This document shows positions 36,098 through 46,813 of a stretch of DNA of 64,000 bases, in pieces. The stretch is taken from assembly GCF_018860855.1 (NCBI RefSeq), contig NZ_JAHKQE010000009.1, positions 124,001-188,000 on the forward strand, in the 5' to 3' direction. Below the pieces are notes generated by a model. That model was not told the origin of the DNA. It ran no database searches and was given only the letters and a program-made list of their open reading frames with translations. Position numbers and translations under genes: made by a program. Origin of the DNA: Amphritea atlantica (GTDB lineage Bacteria > Pseudomonadota > Gammaproteobacteria > Pseudomonadales > Balneatricaceae). The first letter of the stretch is position 1. Each line of letters begins with the position of its first letter.

Positions 36098-37213
36098 TTA
36101 GTCCTGCAGCAAAATGCGTAGCATGCGTCGCAGTGGCTCAGCAGCACCCCACAGCAGTTGGTCACCGACGCTGAACGCATTGAGGTATTCATCACCCATA
36201 TTCAGCTTACGTAGACGACCAACAGGTACGCCTAACGTACCGGTCACTTTCGCCGGCGTCAGGTCACGAGCAGTGATCTCACGCTCATTCGGTACGACAC
36301 TCACCCAGTCATTCGCTTCAGCAATCATGGACTCAATCTCATCCATCGGCACATTTTCCTTCAGCTTAATAGTGAAGGCTTGGCTATGACAGCGCATTGC
36401 ACCGATCCGCACGCAGGTGCCATCAATCGGTATTGGGTTATTGCTCAAACCGAGAATTTTGTTGGTTTCAGCATAGGCTTTCCACTCTTCACGGCTCTGA
36501 CCGTTGTCCAGCCGGGTATCGATCCAAGGAATCAATGAACCCGCCAGTGGTACACCAAAGTTATCGGTTGGCATCGCATCAGAACGAATAGTCGCTGCCA
36601 CTTGCCGATCGATATCGAGGATAGCGCTCGCAGGGTTAGACAGATCAGCCGCGACCGAATCATGAATCACACCCATCTGGTTGATCAACTCCCGCATATG
36701 ACGGGCACCGCCGCCAGAAGCCGCTTGATAGGTCATGGAGGTCATCCAATCGATCACGCCTGCGCTAAACAAGCCACCTAAGCCCATCAGCATCAGAGAG
36801 ACGGTGCAGTTACCACCTACGTAGGTTTTTACGCCGCTCGCTAGACCATCTTTGATGACATGCATGTTCACCGGATCAAGTACGATGATGGCGTCGTCTT
36901 CCATCCGCAGAGAAGACGCTGCATCAATCCAGTATCCATTCCAGCCAGCGCTACGTAGAGCACCGTAAACCTGTTTCGTGTAGTCGCCGCCCTGACAGGA
37001 AATAATGGCATCCATCTGTTTGAGCTCATCAATGGATGTGGCATCTTTCAGCGCCGGAATATCTTTACCAATATTCGGACCTGGTTGACCTGCTTGGGAC
37101 GTTGTAAAGAAAACGGGCTCTTCGATATGCTCGAAATCACCCTCTTCCATCATGCGCTGCATCAGCACAGAACCTACCATTCCGCGCCAACCTACAAAAC
37201 CTACACGCTTCAT
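36098..37213 (-). CDS. asd: aspartate-semialdehyde dehydrogenase
   Basis: Reduces aspartyl phosphate to the semialdehyde, the branch point to lysine, threonine and methionine. The start is ATG 37213 ([14 protein letters not shown]), matching E. coli Asd, with GGTGGAG just upstream; 371 aa. The catalytic Cys is at residue 136 (GGNCTVS), with the active-site His in AMRCHSQAF. It is the gammaproteobacterial long form. An 8-bp hairpin (CGAACCTG/CAGGTTCG, 37234-37253) lies in its leader. Confidence 0.97.
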   Translation of the reverse strand: MKRVGFVGWRGMVGSVLMQRMMEEGDFEHIEEPVFFTTSQAGQPGPNIGKDIPALKDATSIDELKQMDAIISCQGGDYTKQVYGALRSAGWNGYWIDAASSLRMEDDAIIVLDPVNMHVIKDGLASGVKTYVGGNCTVSLMLMGLGGLFSAGVIDWMTSMTYQAASGGGARHMRELINQMGVIHDSVAADLSNPASAILDIDRQVAATIRSDAMPTDNFGVPLAGSLIPWIDTRLDNGQSREEWKAYAETNKILGLSNNPIPIDGTCVRIGAMRCHSQAFTIKLKENVPMDEIESMIAEANDWVSVVPNEREITARDLTPAKVTGTLGVPVGRLRKLNMGDEYLNAFSVGDQLLWGAAEPLRRMLRILLQD

Positions 37214-37261
37214 CTGCTCCACCAAAAACTATGCGAACCTGTTATCAGGTTCGTGCGAATA

Positions 37262-37297
37262 AAAACAACAAAGCTGCCACATGAAATCGGTGGCAGC
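37262..37297 (-). terminator. leuB terminator
   Basis: On the minus strand GCTGCCAC pairs with GTGGCAGC (arms 37290-37297 and 37273-37280), followed by TTTGTTGTTTTT. It separates the leu operon from asd. Confidence 0.75.
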
Positions 37298-37404
37298 CCG
37301 TTATGACTCTTAACGTTCGAGCCCATCAATTATGCAACAATTTAGCTACATAGACTATCTGAACCTGGGCATTTTATAGCCAATCAAGGCCATAAAAACC
37401 GGCA

Positions 37405-38487
37405 TTACGCCTGCAGAGCAGCGATTACCGCATCACCCATTTCAGAGGTCGATACTTTCTGCATACCTTCTGACCAGATATCACCGGTACGCAAGTTCTG
37501 ATCCAGTACTTGGCTCACGGCCGCTTCAATACGATCAGCGGTTTCACCGGCTGCCAGCGAATAGCGCAGCATCATCGCAACAGAGAGAATAGTCGCCAGT
37601 GGGTTAGCCATATTCTGACCGGCAATATCCGGTGCAGAACCGTGGCATGGCTCATACATACCCTTGCCGTTCACATCCAGTGATGCCGATGGCAACATAC
37701 CGATAGAACCGGTCAGCATCGCCGCCGCATCGGAGAGGATATCACCAAACATGTTGCCGGTGACCATCACATCAAACTGCTTCGGTGCACGCACCAGCTG
37801 CATCGCGGCGTTATCAACATACATATGGCTCAGCTCGACATCCGGATACTCTTTGGCGAGTTCTTCCATGATTTCACGCCACAGCACGGTGACTTCCAGT
37901 ACGTTCGCTTTATCGACGGAACAGAGACGCTTATCGCGCGCCCGTGCTGCTTCAAAGGCAACTCGGCCAATACGGCGAATTTCATTCTCATCATAAACGT
38001 AGGTGTTATAACCTTCGCGAACGCCATCTTCTTTCACGCGCACGCCACGTGGCTGACCGAAGTAGATACCGCCGGTCAGTTCACGAACGATCAGAATATC
38101 CAAGCCGGAGACCACTTCTGGCTTCAGCGTTGACGCATGGGCCAGTTGTGGATAGAGAATCGCAGGACGCAGGTTACCGAACAGACCTAGGTTTGAACGA
38201 ATCCCCAGCAAGCCCTTCTCTGGACGAATCTGAAAATCAGGGTTCGTGTCCCACTTAGGACCACCCACGGCGCCAAGTAGAATCGCATCCGCCGCACGAG
38301 CCGCTTCTAAGGTTGCTTCTGGCAGCGGTACGCCATCCGCATCGATGGCGGAGCCGCCAACTAGGGCTTCGGTCAGTTCCAGATCCAGATTATCTTGCTC
38401 ATTAACCAACGCCAATACACGGCGCGCTTGACCGACAATCTCAGGGCCAATGCCATCACCCGGTAAAATCAGTACATTTCTAGACAT
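37405..38487 (-). CDS. leuB: 3-isopropylmalate dehydrogenase
   Basis: NAD-dependent oxidative decarboxylation in leucine synthesis. I use ATG 38487 ([16 protein letters not shown]) with AAAGGAAAG upstream, giving 360 aa; the longer frame adds ten residues not found in the family. It has [11 protein letters not shown], the metal ligands in DNAAMQ and [10 protein letters not shown], and the NAD-specific SAPDIAG. It is last in leuC-leuD-leuB, 67 bp after leuD. Confidence 0.97.
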   Translation of the reverse strand: MSRNVLILPGDGIGPEIVGQARRVLALVNEQDNLDLELTEALVGGSAIDADGVPLPEATLEAARAADAILLGAVGGPKWDTNPDFQIRPEKGLLGIRSNLGLFGNLRPAILYPQLAHASTLKPEVVSGLDILIVRELTGGIYFGQPRGVRVKEDGVREGYNTYVYDENEIRRIGRVAFEAARARDKRLCSVDKANVLEVTVLWREIMEELAKEYPDVELSHMYVDNAAMQLVRAPKQFDVMVTGNMFGDILSDAAAMLTGSIGMLPSASLDVNGKGMYEPCHGSAPDIAGQNMANPLATILSVAMMLRYSLAAGETADRIEAAVSQVLDQNLRTGDIWSEGMQKVSTSEMGDAVIAALQA

Positions 38488-38553
38488 TATCTGCTTTCCT
38501 TTCATCAAGGCTGCCAATCATGGGCAGCCAGATCGTCAATAGGTTAAATACAC

Positions 38554-39201
38554 TTACTTGATGGCATCAAACAGCCAAGGCGCCTGTTCCCGACGGCGCG
38601 CTTCATAGGCACGAATATCCGCTTCACTCTGCAGGGTGATACCAATATCATCCAAACCATTCAGCAGGCAGTGCTTACGGAAGCCATCGATACTAAAGGT
38701 CATCTCTTCGCCGGATGGGGTAATCACCAATTGGCGCTCAAGATCGATGCTCAGCTGATAACCTTCGTTTTCAGCCACCTCTTTAAACAGTTGATCTAAC
38801 TGCTCATCGCGCAACACAATCGGCAACAGACCGTTTTTAAAACAGTTGTTGTAAAAAATCTCAGCAAAACTTGGGGCGATCACACAGCGAAAACCATAAT
38901 CATCCAGCGCCCAAGGAGCGTGCTCACGACTCGAACCACAGCCGAAGTTCTCCCGTGCCAATAGAACACTAGCACCCTGATAACGGGGCTGATTCAGGAC
39001 AAACTCGGTGTTCAGCGGACGCCCTTCGCAGGACTGATCCGGCTGACCTTCATCCAGATAACGCAGCTCATCAAACAAGTTTTTACCGAAACCGGAACGC
39101 TTAATCGATTTCAAAAACTGTTTAGGAATAATCATATCGGTATCGACATTGGCCCGATCCAGCGGTGCAGCGATACCTGTGTGCAATGTAAACTTATTCA
39201 T
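38554..39201 (-). CDS. leuD: 3-isopropylmalate dehydratase small subunit
   Basis: A 215-aa swivelling-domain subunit that with LeuC isomerises 2- to 3-isopropylmalate. It has [13 protein letters not shown] and the [13 protein letters not shown] substrate loop. The length is normal. It begins 21 bp after leuC, which fits one operon. Confidence 0.97.
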   Translation of the reverse strand: MNKFTLHTGIAAPLDRANVDTDMIIPKQFLKSIKRSGFGKNLFDELRYLDEGQPDQSCEGRPLNTEFVLNQPRYQGASVLLARENFGCGSSREHAPWALDDYGFRCVIAPSFAEIFYNNCFKNGLLPIVLRDEQLDQLFKEVAENEGYQLSIDLERQLVITPSGEEMTFSIDGFRKHCLLNGLDDIGITLQSEADIRAYEARRREQAPWLFDAIK

Positions 39202-39221
39202 CTCGCTCTCCCGATACCTTA

Positions 39222-40637
39222 TTAAATCAACTCACGGACATCAATGAAGTGTCCGGTTACTGCTGCGGCCGCCGCCATGGCAGGGCTGACCAAATGGGTC
39301 CGTCCACCGAACCCCTGACGCCCTTCAAAGTTACGGTTAGAAGTTGAAGCACAGTGCTCGCCATTACCCAGCTTGTCAGGGTTCATCGCCAGACACATCG
39401 AGCAACCCGGTTCGCGCCATTCAAGTCCCGCGTCGATAAAGATCTTATCCAGCCCTTCTTGTTCCGCCTGAGTTTTCACCAAACCAGAACCGGGCACCAC
39501 CAGCGCCTGAATAATGTTATCGGCTACTTTGCGACCTTTAACCACTTTTGCTGCATCCCGTAGATCTTCAATACGGGAGTTGGTGCAGGAGCCGATAAAC
39601 ACGCGATCGAGCTGAATATCAGTGATCTTCTGATCAGCCTTGAGCCCCATATATTTCAGCGCACGATTGATGCCATCCACTTTAACGGCATCTTTTTCAG
39701 CATCAGGGTTTGGCACCTGACCGGAGATACCCACCACCATTTCCGGTGAGGTTCCCCAGGTTACCTGCGGCTCGATATCGGCGGCATTGATCTCAACCAC
39801 CGCATCAAACTCGGCATCGGAATCAGACACCAGACCACGCCACTCGGCAACAGCGGCCTCCCACTGTTCGCCTTTAGGCGCAAATGGACGTCCATCAAAA
39901 TAATCGATGGTAATCTGATCTACCGCCACCAAACCTACCCGTGCGCCGGCTTCAATCGCCATATTACACACGGTCATTCGGCCTTCCATCGACATCGCGC
40001 GGAACACATCACCGCCAAACTCAATCGCATAACCTGTACCACCAGCGGTACCGATCACGCCGATCACATGCAGCACGACATCTTTGGCGGTCACACCGAG
40101 ACCCAACTCGCCATCAACACGAATCAGCATGTTCTGCATTTTCTTAGTAATCAGGCACTGCGTAGCTAACACATGTTCAACTTCAGAAGTACCGATACCA
40201 TGCGCCAAAGCACCCAAGGCACCGAGTGTAGCCGTATGGGAATCACCACACACCGCGGTGCTGCCTGGCAGGATAGCGCCCTGCTCGGGTGCCATCACGT
40301 GGACGATACCTTGGCGATGATCATTCATCTTGAATTCAAGAATACCGAACTCATCACAGTTGGCATCAAGGGTTTTTACCTGAATTTTAGACACGGGATC
40401 AACAATCAGATCGACGCCGCCAGAACGCTCTGTCGTTGGCACGTTATGATCCGGCGTTGCGATATTGGCATCAATCCGCCATGGCTTACGACCGGCCAAG
40501 CGCAATCCTTCAAACGCCTGAGGTGAAGTCACTTCATGCAGTACCTGACGATCGATATAGATCAGAGAACTACCATCTTCATTGGTTCGCACTAAATGCG
40601 AATCAAACAATTTGTCGTATAACGTTTTTCCAGCCAT
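39222..40637 (-). CDS. leuC: 3-isopropylmalate dehydratase large subunit
   Basis: A 471-aa aconitase-superfamily subunit. The 4Fe-4S ligands are Cys351 (GSCTNSR), Cys412 and Cys415 ([11 protein letters not shown]), with [13 protein letters not shown]. It is the first gene of leuCDB and is divergent from a LysR regulator, the usual Pseudomonas-type arrangement. It is the fourth aconitase-fold protein in the window, but one with a clear separate role. Confidence 0.97.
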   Translation of the reverse strand: MAGKTLYDKLFDSHLVRTNEDGSSLIYIDRQVLHEVTSPQAFEGLRLAGRKPWRIDANIATPDHNVPTTERSGGVDLIVDPVSKIQVKTLDANCDEFGILEFKMNDHRQGIVHVMAPEQGAILPGSTAVCGDSHTATLGALGALAHGIGTSEVEHVLATQCLITKKMQNMLIRVDGELGLGVTAKDVVLHVIGVIGTAGGTGYAIEFGGDVFRAMSMEGRMTVCNMAIEAGARVGLVAVDQITIDYFDGRPFAPKGEQWEAAVAEWRGLVSDSDAEFDAVVEINAADIEPQVTWGTSPEMVVGISGQVPNPDAEKDAVKVDGINRALKYMGLKADQKITDIQLDRVFIGSCTNSRIEDLRDAAKVVKGRKVADNIIQALVVPGSGLVKTQAEQEGLDKIFIDAGLEWREPGCSMCLAMNPDKLGNGEHCASTSNRNFEGRQGFGGRTHLVSPAMAAAAAVTGHFIDVRELI

Positions 40638-40750
40638 TGAAGGTCACCTCACTACGTCTTTTTAACCGGCTTGCTCGTTACCGGCTTTTTATAGGCTGCC
40701 ATCCTAATCCACCATTTATCAGAAAACAAATTCATTATTTTTATAGTTTG

Positions 40751-40767
40751 CATTCCAAGAAGGAATG
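40751..40767. promoter_or_regulatory. LysR-type operator candidate
   Basis: CATTCC-AAGAA-GGAATG is a perfect dyad with a 5-bp centre, within the ATTCC-N5-GGAAT form of a LysR T-N11-A box. It lies between leuC and the LysR gene, about 35 bp before the latter's start. It probably serves both autoregulation and leuC control. Confidence 0.65.
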
Positions 40768-40802
40768 AATAGACTGATAGCAATCATATGAGGCAGGTGT
40801 AT

Positions 40803-41684
40803 ATGGATACCAACTCACTGCAGGCCTTTGTTGCCGTGGCTGAAAGTGGCTCTTTTTCACGGGCAGCAGAACAGCTCTTTCTCACCCAATCGGCGATGAG
40901 CAAACGCATCCTAATACTCGAACAGCAGCTCAATAATCGCTTATTCGATCGTATTGGCCGCACCGTTAGTCTGACCGAAGCGGGACGTGAACTGTTACCC
41001 CGAGCCCGCCGAATATTACTCGAATTAGAAGATGCCCGCCGTTCGTTAAGCAACCTCCGTGGTGATGTCAGTGGTACTTTGTCCGTCGCCGCCAGCCACC
41101 ATATTAGTTTGCACCGCCTGCCACCGGTGTTACGTCAATACAGCTCTGATTTTCCGGAGGTAAAGCTCGATCTGCGCTTTGATGAATCGGAGATCGCCTA
41201 CGACAACGTGGTTAAAGGCAATTTAGAGATAGCCCTGATCACCCTCGCCCCGAGCCCCGATCCAAACATTCATTGTCAGACGATCTGGCGCGACAAACTA
41301 AACTATGTTGTTGCCACCGATCATCCTCTGGCCTCGTTACAACAGGTCACGCTAGAACAACTTTGCCGCTACCCTGCTATTCTTTCCGGCAGCGCCACCT
41401 TTACCCGGCAACTGGCGGAACAACAATTCTCACAACTGGCACTGCAACCAGACATCGCCATGTCCACTAACTATCTCGACACCATACGCATGATGGTCGA
41501 AATTGGACTGGGCTGGTCACTACTGCCGGAAACCATGACCGAAAACAGTTTAACCGTGCTAAAAGTAGATGCACCAGCGGTCACTCGCGAGCTGGGATAT
41601 ATCACCCATAAAGAGCGCACTCTGAGTAATGCAGCCCGTCACTTTATTCAACTTTTAGAACAAGCAGCAGAAAAGGGTTCATAA
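40803..41684 (+). CDS. LysR-family regulator divergent from leuC
   Basis: A 293-aa LysR regulator: N-terminal winged helix (residues 1-60, FSRAAEQLFLTQSAMSKRI) and a periplasmic-binding-like effector domain. ATG 40803 (MDTNSLQAFVAV) follows GCAGGT at a good distance; the ATG five codons earlier lacks a ribosome-binding site. Its position opposite leuC and the dyad between them imply that it controls the leucine operon, probably sensing a pathway intermediate. That role is inferred from position. Confidence 0.92.
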   Translation: MDTNSLQAFVAVAESGSFSRAAEQLFLTQSAMSKRILILEQQLNNRLFDRIGRTVSLTEAGRELLPRARRILLELEDARRSLSNLRGDVSGTLSVAASHHISLHRLPPVLRQYSSDFPEVKLDLRFDESEIAYDNVVKGNLEIALITLAPSPDPNIHCQTIWRDKLNYVVATDHPLASLQQVTLEQLCRYPAILSGSATFTRQLAEQQFSQLALQPDIAMSTNYLDTIRMMVEIGLGWSLLPETMTENSLTVLKVDAPAVTRELGYITHKERTLSNAARHFIQLLEQAAEKGS

Positions 41685-41736
41685 TCAGCACCCGCTTCAT
41701 TAATATGTTCATACCGACATTGTTTAGGAACCGATA

Positions 41737-42651
41737 ATGACCGATAGCTCAGGCAGCGATAGCTGGTTACAGGAACAACTGCAACGCTGGCAAGTGATGG
41801 CACAACAGATGCCTCTTAAATCTGAGCAGTGGCAAACTTTCCTCGATAGCCTTCAGGTAGGTCCTAGCACCGACTTTCGTGATCAGCAGGCCAACCTCCT
41901 GAATCTGGTTAAACATCAGTCGGAACATTTCAGCCATTTTGCTGAATCGCTATTGCAAAAATCCAGCGGTAATGTCAGTCACGAGCAACTCGTCGATCAA
42001 TTGCAAACCTATATGCAGCACCAGTGTAACGACCTGCTCAGTCGGCAGTGGCATATCCCAGAGCCCTTTGCCGGCCTAATGAAAGATGCGGTACTCAATA
42101 GTGAATCACTAACCCAAGCGCCCCTTCGCGAATTACTCGAACAGCTAGCAAAAACCCCCGAGATTGGTAACGGCCCCTATAGCCCCGCACAGCTTAGAGC
42201 CTTAGCGCAGGCAATGCTCGATTATCAAGATTCACTGCAGGATTACCTGCAACAATACGAACATATCTTTGAACAAACCGGTGAAGATCTGAAGCAACTG
42301 CTGGATCAATCAACCAGTGATATCGATAGTCTCAATGCACTGCAGAATCTTTGGATCGAGTGTTACGAAAAAGCCTATCGCGATACCGTCTTCACCGAGC
42401 AATACCAAACCGCCCATGGCCGTATCAGTAACAGCCTCAATCGCGTGCGTAAACTGGCGTTCGATAGCCGGGATAACAAATTTAAAGAGCTTGGCTTAGT
42501 GACCCGTGCCGAACTCGACAGTGCTATCTATCAGCAACATCAACTGCGTAAACAGGTACGCCGTCAGCAGCAAGAGATTAACGAACTACGCACACTGGTG
42601 AACAGCCTAGCGGCTCAGTTGACTCAACCCCGCCAGCGAGGCAAAGCCTGA
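41737..42651 (+). CDS. phaE: class III PHA synthase subunit PhaE
   Basis: A 304-aa largely helical protein. It fits the PhaE subunit that pairs with and activates PhaC in class III polyhydroxyalkanoate synthases: N-terminal WLQEQLQRWQ, a central helical stretch, and a C-terminal coiled coil (about 262-296) with a basic tail. The decisive evidence is context: its stop overlaps the start of phaC in the pattern TGATG. PhaE sequences are poorly conserved, so the call leans on that linkage. Confidence 0.85.
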   Translation: MTDSSGSDSWLQEQLQRWQVMAQQMPLKSEQWQTFLDSLQVGPSTDFRDQQANLLNLVKHQSEHFSHFAESLLQKSSGNVSHEQLVDQLQTYMQHQCNDLLSRQWHIPEPFAGLMKDAVLNSESLTQAPLRELLEQLAKTPEIGNGPYSPAQLRALAQAMLDYQDSLQDYLQQYEHIFEQTGEDLKQLLDQSTSDIDSLNALQNLWIECYEKAYRDTVFTEQYQTAHGRISNSLNRVRKLAFDSRDNKFKELGLVTRAELDSAIYQQHQLRKQVRRQQQEINELRTLVNSLAAQLTQPRQRGKA

Positions 42652-43724
42652 TGAGCGGCTTCAAATTCAATCCGGAAAAAGTCACCGCCGAGCTGAACCA
42701 GTTTAGCGAGCAGCTGTTACAGAGCTTTACTACCCTGCAACAACTGGATGAAGTGTGTGTGGGCCTGACCCCTAAAGAGGTTATTTATCGTGAAGATAAG
42801 CTGCAACTGTTGCGCTATCAAAGTGATAAAACCCCAGGACGCAAACGCTGCAAAACGCCTCTACTCATCTGCTATGCCTTGGTTAATCGCCCCTATATGG
42901 TCGATCTCGATCAGCAACGCTCCTTTGTTAAGCGGCTGTTAGAGCTAGGGCTGGATATCTACCTAATCGACTGGGGTTATCCTGACGCGGCCGACCGTTA
43001 TCTGGATATGGATGATTATATCAATGGCTATATCGCCAACTGTGTCGATCAGGTGCTAAAGGATTCGGGTCAAGAACAGCTCAACCTATTAGGTATCTGC
43101 CAAGGCGGCACCCTCAGCCTATGCTACACCGCCCTGCATCCCGCTAAGGTTAAAAACCTGATTACCATGGTGACCCCGGTGGATTTCAAAACCCCGGACA
43201 ACATGCTTAGCCACCTCGCCCAGCAGATCGATATCGATCTGGCGGTCGAAACCTACGGCAACATTCCCGGCGCGATGCTCAACGATGCCTACAATGCGCT
43301 GATGCCGATGCGCTTAGGGCTGCAAAAAAATCTCAACATTCCCCGCCAACTGAAAGATCCAACCTCCGCGCTGAACTTTCTGCGCATGGAAAAATGGATC
43401 TACGACAGCCCAGATCAGGCTGGCGAGATGTTCCGTCAGTTTCTCACCACCTTTTTTAAGCACAACGGCTTTATCAATCACAACGCCACGGTGGCCGACA
43501 CGCCGGTCGATCTGCAACAGATTCATCAGCCCATACTGAATGTCTTTGGCAGCGCCGATCATCTCGTCCCCCCCTCTGCATCCCGTGCATTGAAAGGTCT
43601 CACGGATAGCAAGGATTATAGCGAATACGAAGTCGCCTCCGGCCATATTGGTGTCTTCGTCTCCGGAAAGTCACAAACCGAGGTCGCCCCCTCCATCGCC
43701 AACTGGTTAAAACAGCACGATTAA
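42651..43724 (+). CDS. phaC: class III PHA synthase catalytic subunit PhaC
   Basis: A 357-aa alpha/beta-hydrolase-fold polymerase of hydroxyacyl-CoA into storage polyester. The catalytic triad reads Cys150 (LLGICQGGT, lipase-box form), Asp302 (GSADHLVPP) and His331 (SGHIG), essentially the numbering of Allochromatium PhaC. The short length, without the roughly 200-residue N-terminal part of class I and II enzymes, defines class III. It is translationally coupled to phaE. No phaA, phaB or phasin gene is adjacent; phaR is 4.5 kb away. Confidence 0.95.
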   Translation: MSGFKFNPEKVTAELNQFSEQLLQSFTTLQQLDEVCVGLTPKEVIYREDKLQLLRYQSDKTPGRKRCKTPLLICYALVNRPYMVDLDQQRSFVKRLLELGLDIYLIDWGYPDAADRYLDMDDYINGYIANCVDQVLKDSGQEQLNLLGICQGGTLSLCYTALHPAKVKNLITMVTPVDFKTPDNMLSHLAQQIDIDLAVETYGNIPGAMLNDAYNALMPMRLGLQKNLNIPRQLKDPTSALNFLRMEKWIYDSPDQAGEMFRQFLTTFFKHNGFINHNATVADTPVDLQQIHQPILNVFGSADHLVPPSASRALKGLTDSKDYSEYEVASGHIGVFVSGKSQTEVAPSIANWLKQHD

Positions 43725-43810
43725 CCACTGAATAAACGTCCGATAATTAAAAATTATCTTTTTTCCGTTAGGTTTCTCCTCTAAAATCCGGCCTTTCTTT
43801 TGTCGTTAAC

Positions 43811-43830
43811 AAAAAACCACTTGGTTTTTT
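43811..43830 (+). terminator. phaEC terminator / speD leader hairpin
   Basis: AAAAAACCA pairs with TGGTTTTTT around a very short loop. It probably ends phaEC transcription. It sits close to the speD ribosome-binding site (CGGAG at 43833-43837) and may also affect speD expression. Confidence 0.65.
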
Positions 43831-43847
43831 AGCCGGAGTTTACGAAG

Positions 43848-44663
43848 TTGCCATCTAATGGGAAAATCAAACTGCAAGGTTTTAACAACCTTACCAAAAG
43901 CCTGGGTTTCTGTATTTATGATGTCTGTTATGCGCAGACCCCTAAGCAGAAGGCTGAATACATCGAGTATATCGATGAGCAGTACAACGCAGACCGCCTG
44001 ACAGAGATCCTGACTGAAGCCTGCGAAATCATTGGCGCCACTGTATTAAATGTTGCCCGCCAAGACTACGAACCTCAGGGTGCTAGCGTTACGATTCTGG
44101 TCGCTGAAGAGCCCATTAAAGATTCGGACAATGTCGATACCACGGAAAAACCTGGTCCACTGCCGGATTCCGTTGTCGCCCACCTAGATAAAAGTCATAT
44201 CTGTGTGCACACCTACCCAGAAGCGCACCCGGACGATGGCATCTGTACTTTCCGTGCCGATATAGAAGTATCGACCTGCGGTATTATTTCCCCGCTGAAA
44301 GCGCTGAACTATCTGATCCACAAGCTGGATTCCGATATCGTCACCATCGACTATCGCGTGCGCGGCTTCACCCGTGATGTGAATGGTGTTAAATATTACA
44401 TCGATCACGATATCAACTCGATTCAAAACTTTATCACCCCCGATATTCGAGAGCAGTATCAGATGGTCGATGTGAACGTCTATCAAGAAAACATCTTCCA
44501 CACCAAGATGATGCTCAATGATGTCGATCTCAACACCTACCTATTCGGCACAACAACCGCTGATCTCAGCGAACAAGAGATTGAAGAGATTACCGAACGC
44601 CTCTACAAAGAGATGTCGGAGATCTTTTATGGCCGCAACATGCCGGATATGAGCGGTAAATAA
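43848..44663 (+). CDS. speD: S-adenosylmethionine decarboxylase proenzyme, class 1B
   Basis: Produces decarboxylated AdoMet, the aminopropyl donor for spermidine. It has 271 aa, as in E. coli SpeD. The start is TTG 43848 ([14 protein letters not shown]) with CGGAG about 10 nt upstream; no suitable ATG exists. Self-cleavage at Ser116 of [13 protein letters not shown] creates the pyruvoyl group. [11 protein letters not shown] and YGRNMP are standard. Its partner speE is 6 kb away on the other strand. Confidence 0.96.
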   Translation: MPSNGKIKLQGFNNLTKSLGFCIYDVCYAQTPKQKAEYIEYIDEQYNADRLTEILTEACEIIGATVLNVARQDYEPQGASVTILVAEEPIKDSDNVDTTEKPGPLPDSVVAHLDKSHICVHTYPEAHPDDGICTFRADIEVSTCGIISPLKALNYLIHKLDSDIVTIDYRVRGFTRDVNGVKYYIDHDINSIQNFITPDIREQYQMVDVNVYQENIFHTKMMLNDVDLNTYLFGTTTADLSEQEIEEITERLYKEMSEIFYGRNMPDMSGK

Positions 44664-44721
44664 TCGCATCGCGCGTCCCATCGCAGCATGCAATTTCATA
44701 AGACATAAGCACATTGAAAAT

Positions 44722-44752
44722 ACCACTCGCTGAAGCATTCTCAGCGAGTGGT
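44722..44752. other. perfect 12-bp hairpin after speD
   Basis: ACCACTCGCTGA pairs exactly with TCAGCGAGTGGT around a 7-nt loop. No T-run flanks it on the plus strand, so it may be a weak or factor-assisted terminator or an mRNA 3'-end stabiliser. Confidence 0.6.
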
Positions 44753-44836
44753 GTAATCACCTGCCCCTCATCTCATAGCCCAACTGATCGAATCAACCTT
44801 GAGGATTCAGCATTTTATATCGCTATAGCGAACGTT

Positions 44837-45382
44837 TCAGTTAAGCAACTTGCCATGCAACACCAGCCATTCCCGAAGCACCTTATACTCCTTATCGGGG
44901 CATTCAGGCTTCGACAAATAAAGCTCATAACGCGGCAATTCTCGAATAACGAGGGTTAGCAGATTGCTCGACTCTTCTGCTGATTGAATCCAGCACCAAT
45001 CGTGATTGACTGAATCAACTCCCTGAGACACAACCAAACCGACTTCACTAAATCGGATAGTTATCGGCACCCTATTTTTTGACTGAACGTACGACGAGAT
45101 AACATAAACAACCAATATGCCCGCACAAGCGATGGTGAGATAGATTAACCCACGCAGCGCAATCTCTAGCGCTCCCATCTCAGCATCCATTCCATGAGCA
45201 GCGAAAGTGATAAGAGCGACACCGAACGCATATCGATACAGGCTACGACGCATAAACTGTCTCAGTTTCGTTCGAATGCTGTCTTTGAATGTATGAACGA
45301 AGGTTTTAGTGATTTCCATTGTCGCCGAAAGCCTGCCTTGCAAGCTGTGTATGAATATTTTTGAGAAGACCCGCTCTGCCAT
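44837..45382 (-). CDS. membrane protein, YcxB-like C-terminus
   Basis: A 181-aa protein with two likely membrane segments (about 49-65 and 76-97) followed by a cytoplasmic domain of about 70 residues (VPITIRFSEVGLVVSQGVDSVNHDW) that resembles the YcxB-like domain. The function is unknown. AGGCGG precedes ATG 45382; an internal ATG (MEITKTFVHTF) at residue 22 is another possible start. It stands alone between speD and a GFA gene. Confidence 0.7.
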   Translation of the reverse strand: MAERVFSKIFIHSLQGRLSATMEITKTFVHTFKDSIRTKLRQFMRRSLYRYAFGVALITFAAHGMDAEMGALEIALRGLIYLTIACAGILVVYVISSYVQSKNRVPITIRFSEVGLVVSQGVDSVNHDWCWIQSAEESSNLLTLVIRELPRYELYLSKPECPDKEYKVLREWLVLHGKLLN

Positions 45383-45522
45383 TACCGCCTATTATGCCAT
45401 TTACCGATGCATTAGGACGCCCCAAGGCTACCCGATTATCAACTGCTAGTGCTCGCCGTTATTGCCCTGCCCTACAGGTAAAACCGGCATTTCAAACATC
45501 GGTTTGTTGGATCTGATCAGCG

Positions 45523-45912
45523 CTACTCGAATTCAGCGTACTCAGGTAAACGGCTGTTTAATGAGTACCAAGGTGCTTTTTGAGAAACCCAAATATGGCT
45601 CATCTCTTTCGACTGGGGATCGTCATCTAATGACCCTAACCGTAAAACGATATGCTCTGCTCCCTCTTTTTTGGCATAGATCTGTGTTGCGCAGTTCTGA
45701 CAGAAATATCGATATTTCCCTGGTGATGATTCATAGCAACCTAATGCGTCATCACTCATCAATTTAAAATCGTTGTCCTGTACCCCAGCAACACTTGAGA
45801 ATGCCGAACCATGAGCTTTGCGGCAAGTTTGACAATGGCAATGTACGATATCTCCAATAGCACCTGATATTTCATACCTAACATGGCCGCATAAACAACT
45901 TCCGGTAACCAT
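45523..45912 (-). CDS. GFA/CENP-V family zinc protein
   Basis: A 129-aa GFA superfamily protein: MVTGSCLCGHVRYE at the start, CHCQTCRKAHGSAFS about residue 25 and YFCQNCATQIYA about residue 70 give the zinc-binding cysteines. It ends with the family-typical HIWVSQKAPWY. It is only distantly similar to the cassette gene at 11880-12281, so not a recent copy. It is a lone gene of uncertain substrate. Confidence 0.92.
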   Translation of the reverse strand: MVTGSCLCGHVRYEISGAIGDIVHCHCQTCRKAHGSAFSSVAGVQDNDFKLMSDDALGCYESSPGKYRYFCQNCATQIYAKKEGAEHIVLRLGSLDDDPQSKEMSHIWVSQKAPWYSLNSRLPEYAEFE

Positions 45913-46004
45913 TTAAACCTCGATACAAAATGACTCATCATAAAATATGCTTAAACAACAAGACTAAACTACTCAGTGATAACACGGCAACCTTTACCGA
46001 TCAG

Positions 46005-46031
46005 CGAACAACGAACAACGAACAACGAACA
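46005..46031. repeat. CGAACAA heptamer repeat
   Basis: Nearly four copies in tandem of the 7-bp unit CGAACAA lie 94 bp upstream of the DJ-1-family gene. Being heptameric and non-coding, it could vary in number between strains. Confidence 0.85.
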
Positions 46032-46124
46032 GCACCCTGTAGTATTCAGCTAATACCCGCACTCACTTCTGAACTGCTACCTTATTGACAAACAAAAACA
46101 ATCAGCACGACTTAGGAGTTTGTT

Positions 46125-46691
46125 ATGAGTAACAAAAAAATACTGATGATTACCGGTGATTTCACAGAAGATTATGAAACCATGGTGCCTTTCCAGACGC
46201 TCTTAGCCGTCGGCCACAGCGTCGATGCGGTTTGCCCCGACAAGGTCGCTGGCGACACCGTTGCCACCGCCATACACGATTTTGAAGGCGATCAGACCTA
46301 TACCGAGAAGCGAGGCCATAACTTCGCCCTTAATGCGACCTTTGCGGATATCAACCCTGCTGATTACGATGCACTGGTCATTCCCGGTGGTCGCGCGCCA
46401 GAATATCTCCGCCTTAACACCGACGTGTTAGAGATGGTGCGTCACTTTTTCACCACCAACAAACCGGTCGCTGCCGTCTGCCACGGAGCACAACTGCTCG
46501 CCGCCGCGGGCGTCTTGCAGGATCGTCAATGCTCCGCCTACCCTGCCTGCATGCCTGAAATCAATCAGTCCGGTGGTATCTTCGCCGAGATCGCGATTGA
46601 TGCTGCGATCACCGACGGCAATCTCGTGACCGCCCCCGCTTGGCCTGCCCACCCCGCTTGGTTAGCTCAATTTATGGCCCTGCTAAAATAA
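46125..46691 (+). CDS. DJ-1/PfpI family protein
   Basis: A 188-aa flavodoxin-like class I amidotransferase-fold protein. The nucleophile elbow is AVCHGAQLL (Cys about residue 125), preceded by [10 protein letters not shown] with an acidic partner further upstream (ETMVPFQ, about residue 20). Relatives act as glyoxalase/deglycase, chaperone or protease, so the activity is not assigned. A good ribosome-binding site (AGGAG) precedes ATG 46125. Confidence 0.92.
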   Translation: MSNKKILMITGDFTEDYETMVPFQTLLAVGHSVDAVCPDKVAGDTVATAIHDFEGDQTYTEKRGHNFALNATFADINPADYDALVIPGGRAPEYLRLNTDVLEMVRHFFTTNKPVAAVCHGAQLLAAAGVLQDRQCSAYPACMPEINQSGGIFAEIAIDAAITDGNLVTAPAWPAHPAWLAQFMALLK

Positions 46692-46708
46692 ACCTGCCCC
46701 TGCCCGAT

Positions 46709-46744
46709 CGCAAAACGGCCACCTGCAAAGGCCGCCGTTTTGCG
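46709..46744. other. hairpin between DJ-1 and RHH genes
   Basis: CGCAAAACGGC pairs with GCCGTTTTGCG around a GC-rich loop. It is 11 bp and perfect, without a following T-run. It may be a terminator for the DJ-1 gene. Confidence 0.5.
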
Positions 46745-46813
46745 GCATACTGAGCTGATCGCCTAGAATAGATAGCGATAACACCTATAAAAATAACAGG
46801 ACAGGAGCCCACT

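Noticed and set aside
37214-37261. lysine riboswitch before asd
   Set aside because: The leader holds only a short 8-bp hairpin and is far too small for that riboswitch.
44722-44752. intrinsic terminator after speD
   Set aside because: The hairpin is perfect, but no T-run follows; kept only as an unassigned hairpin.
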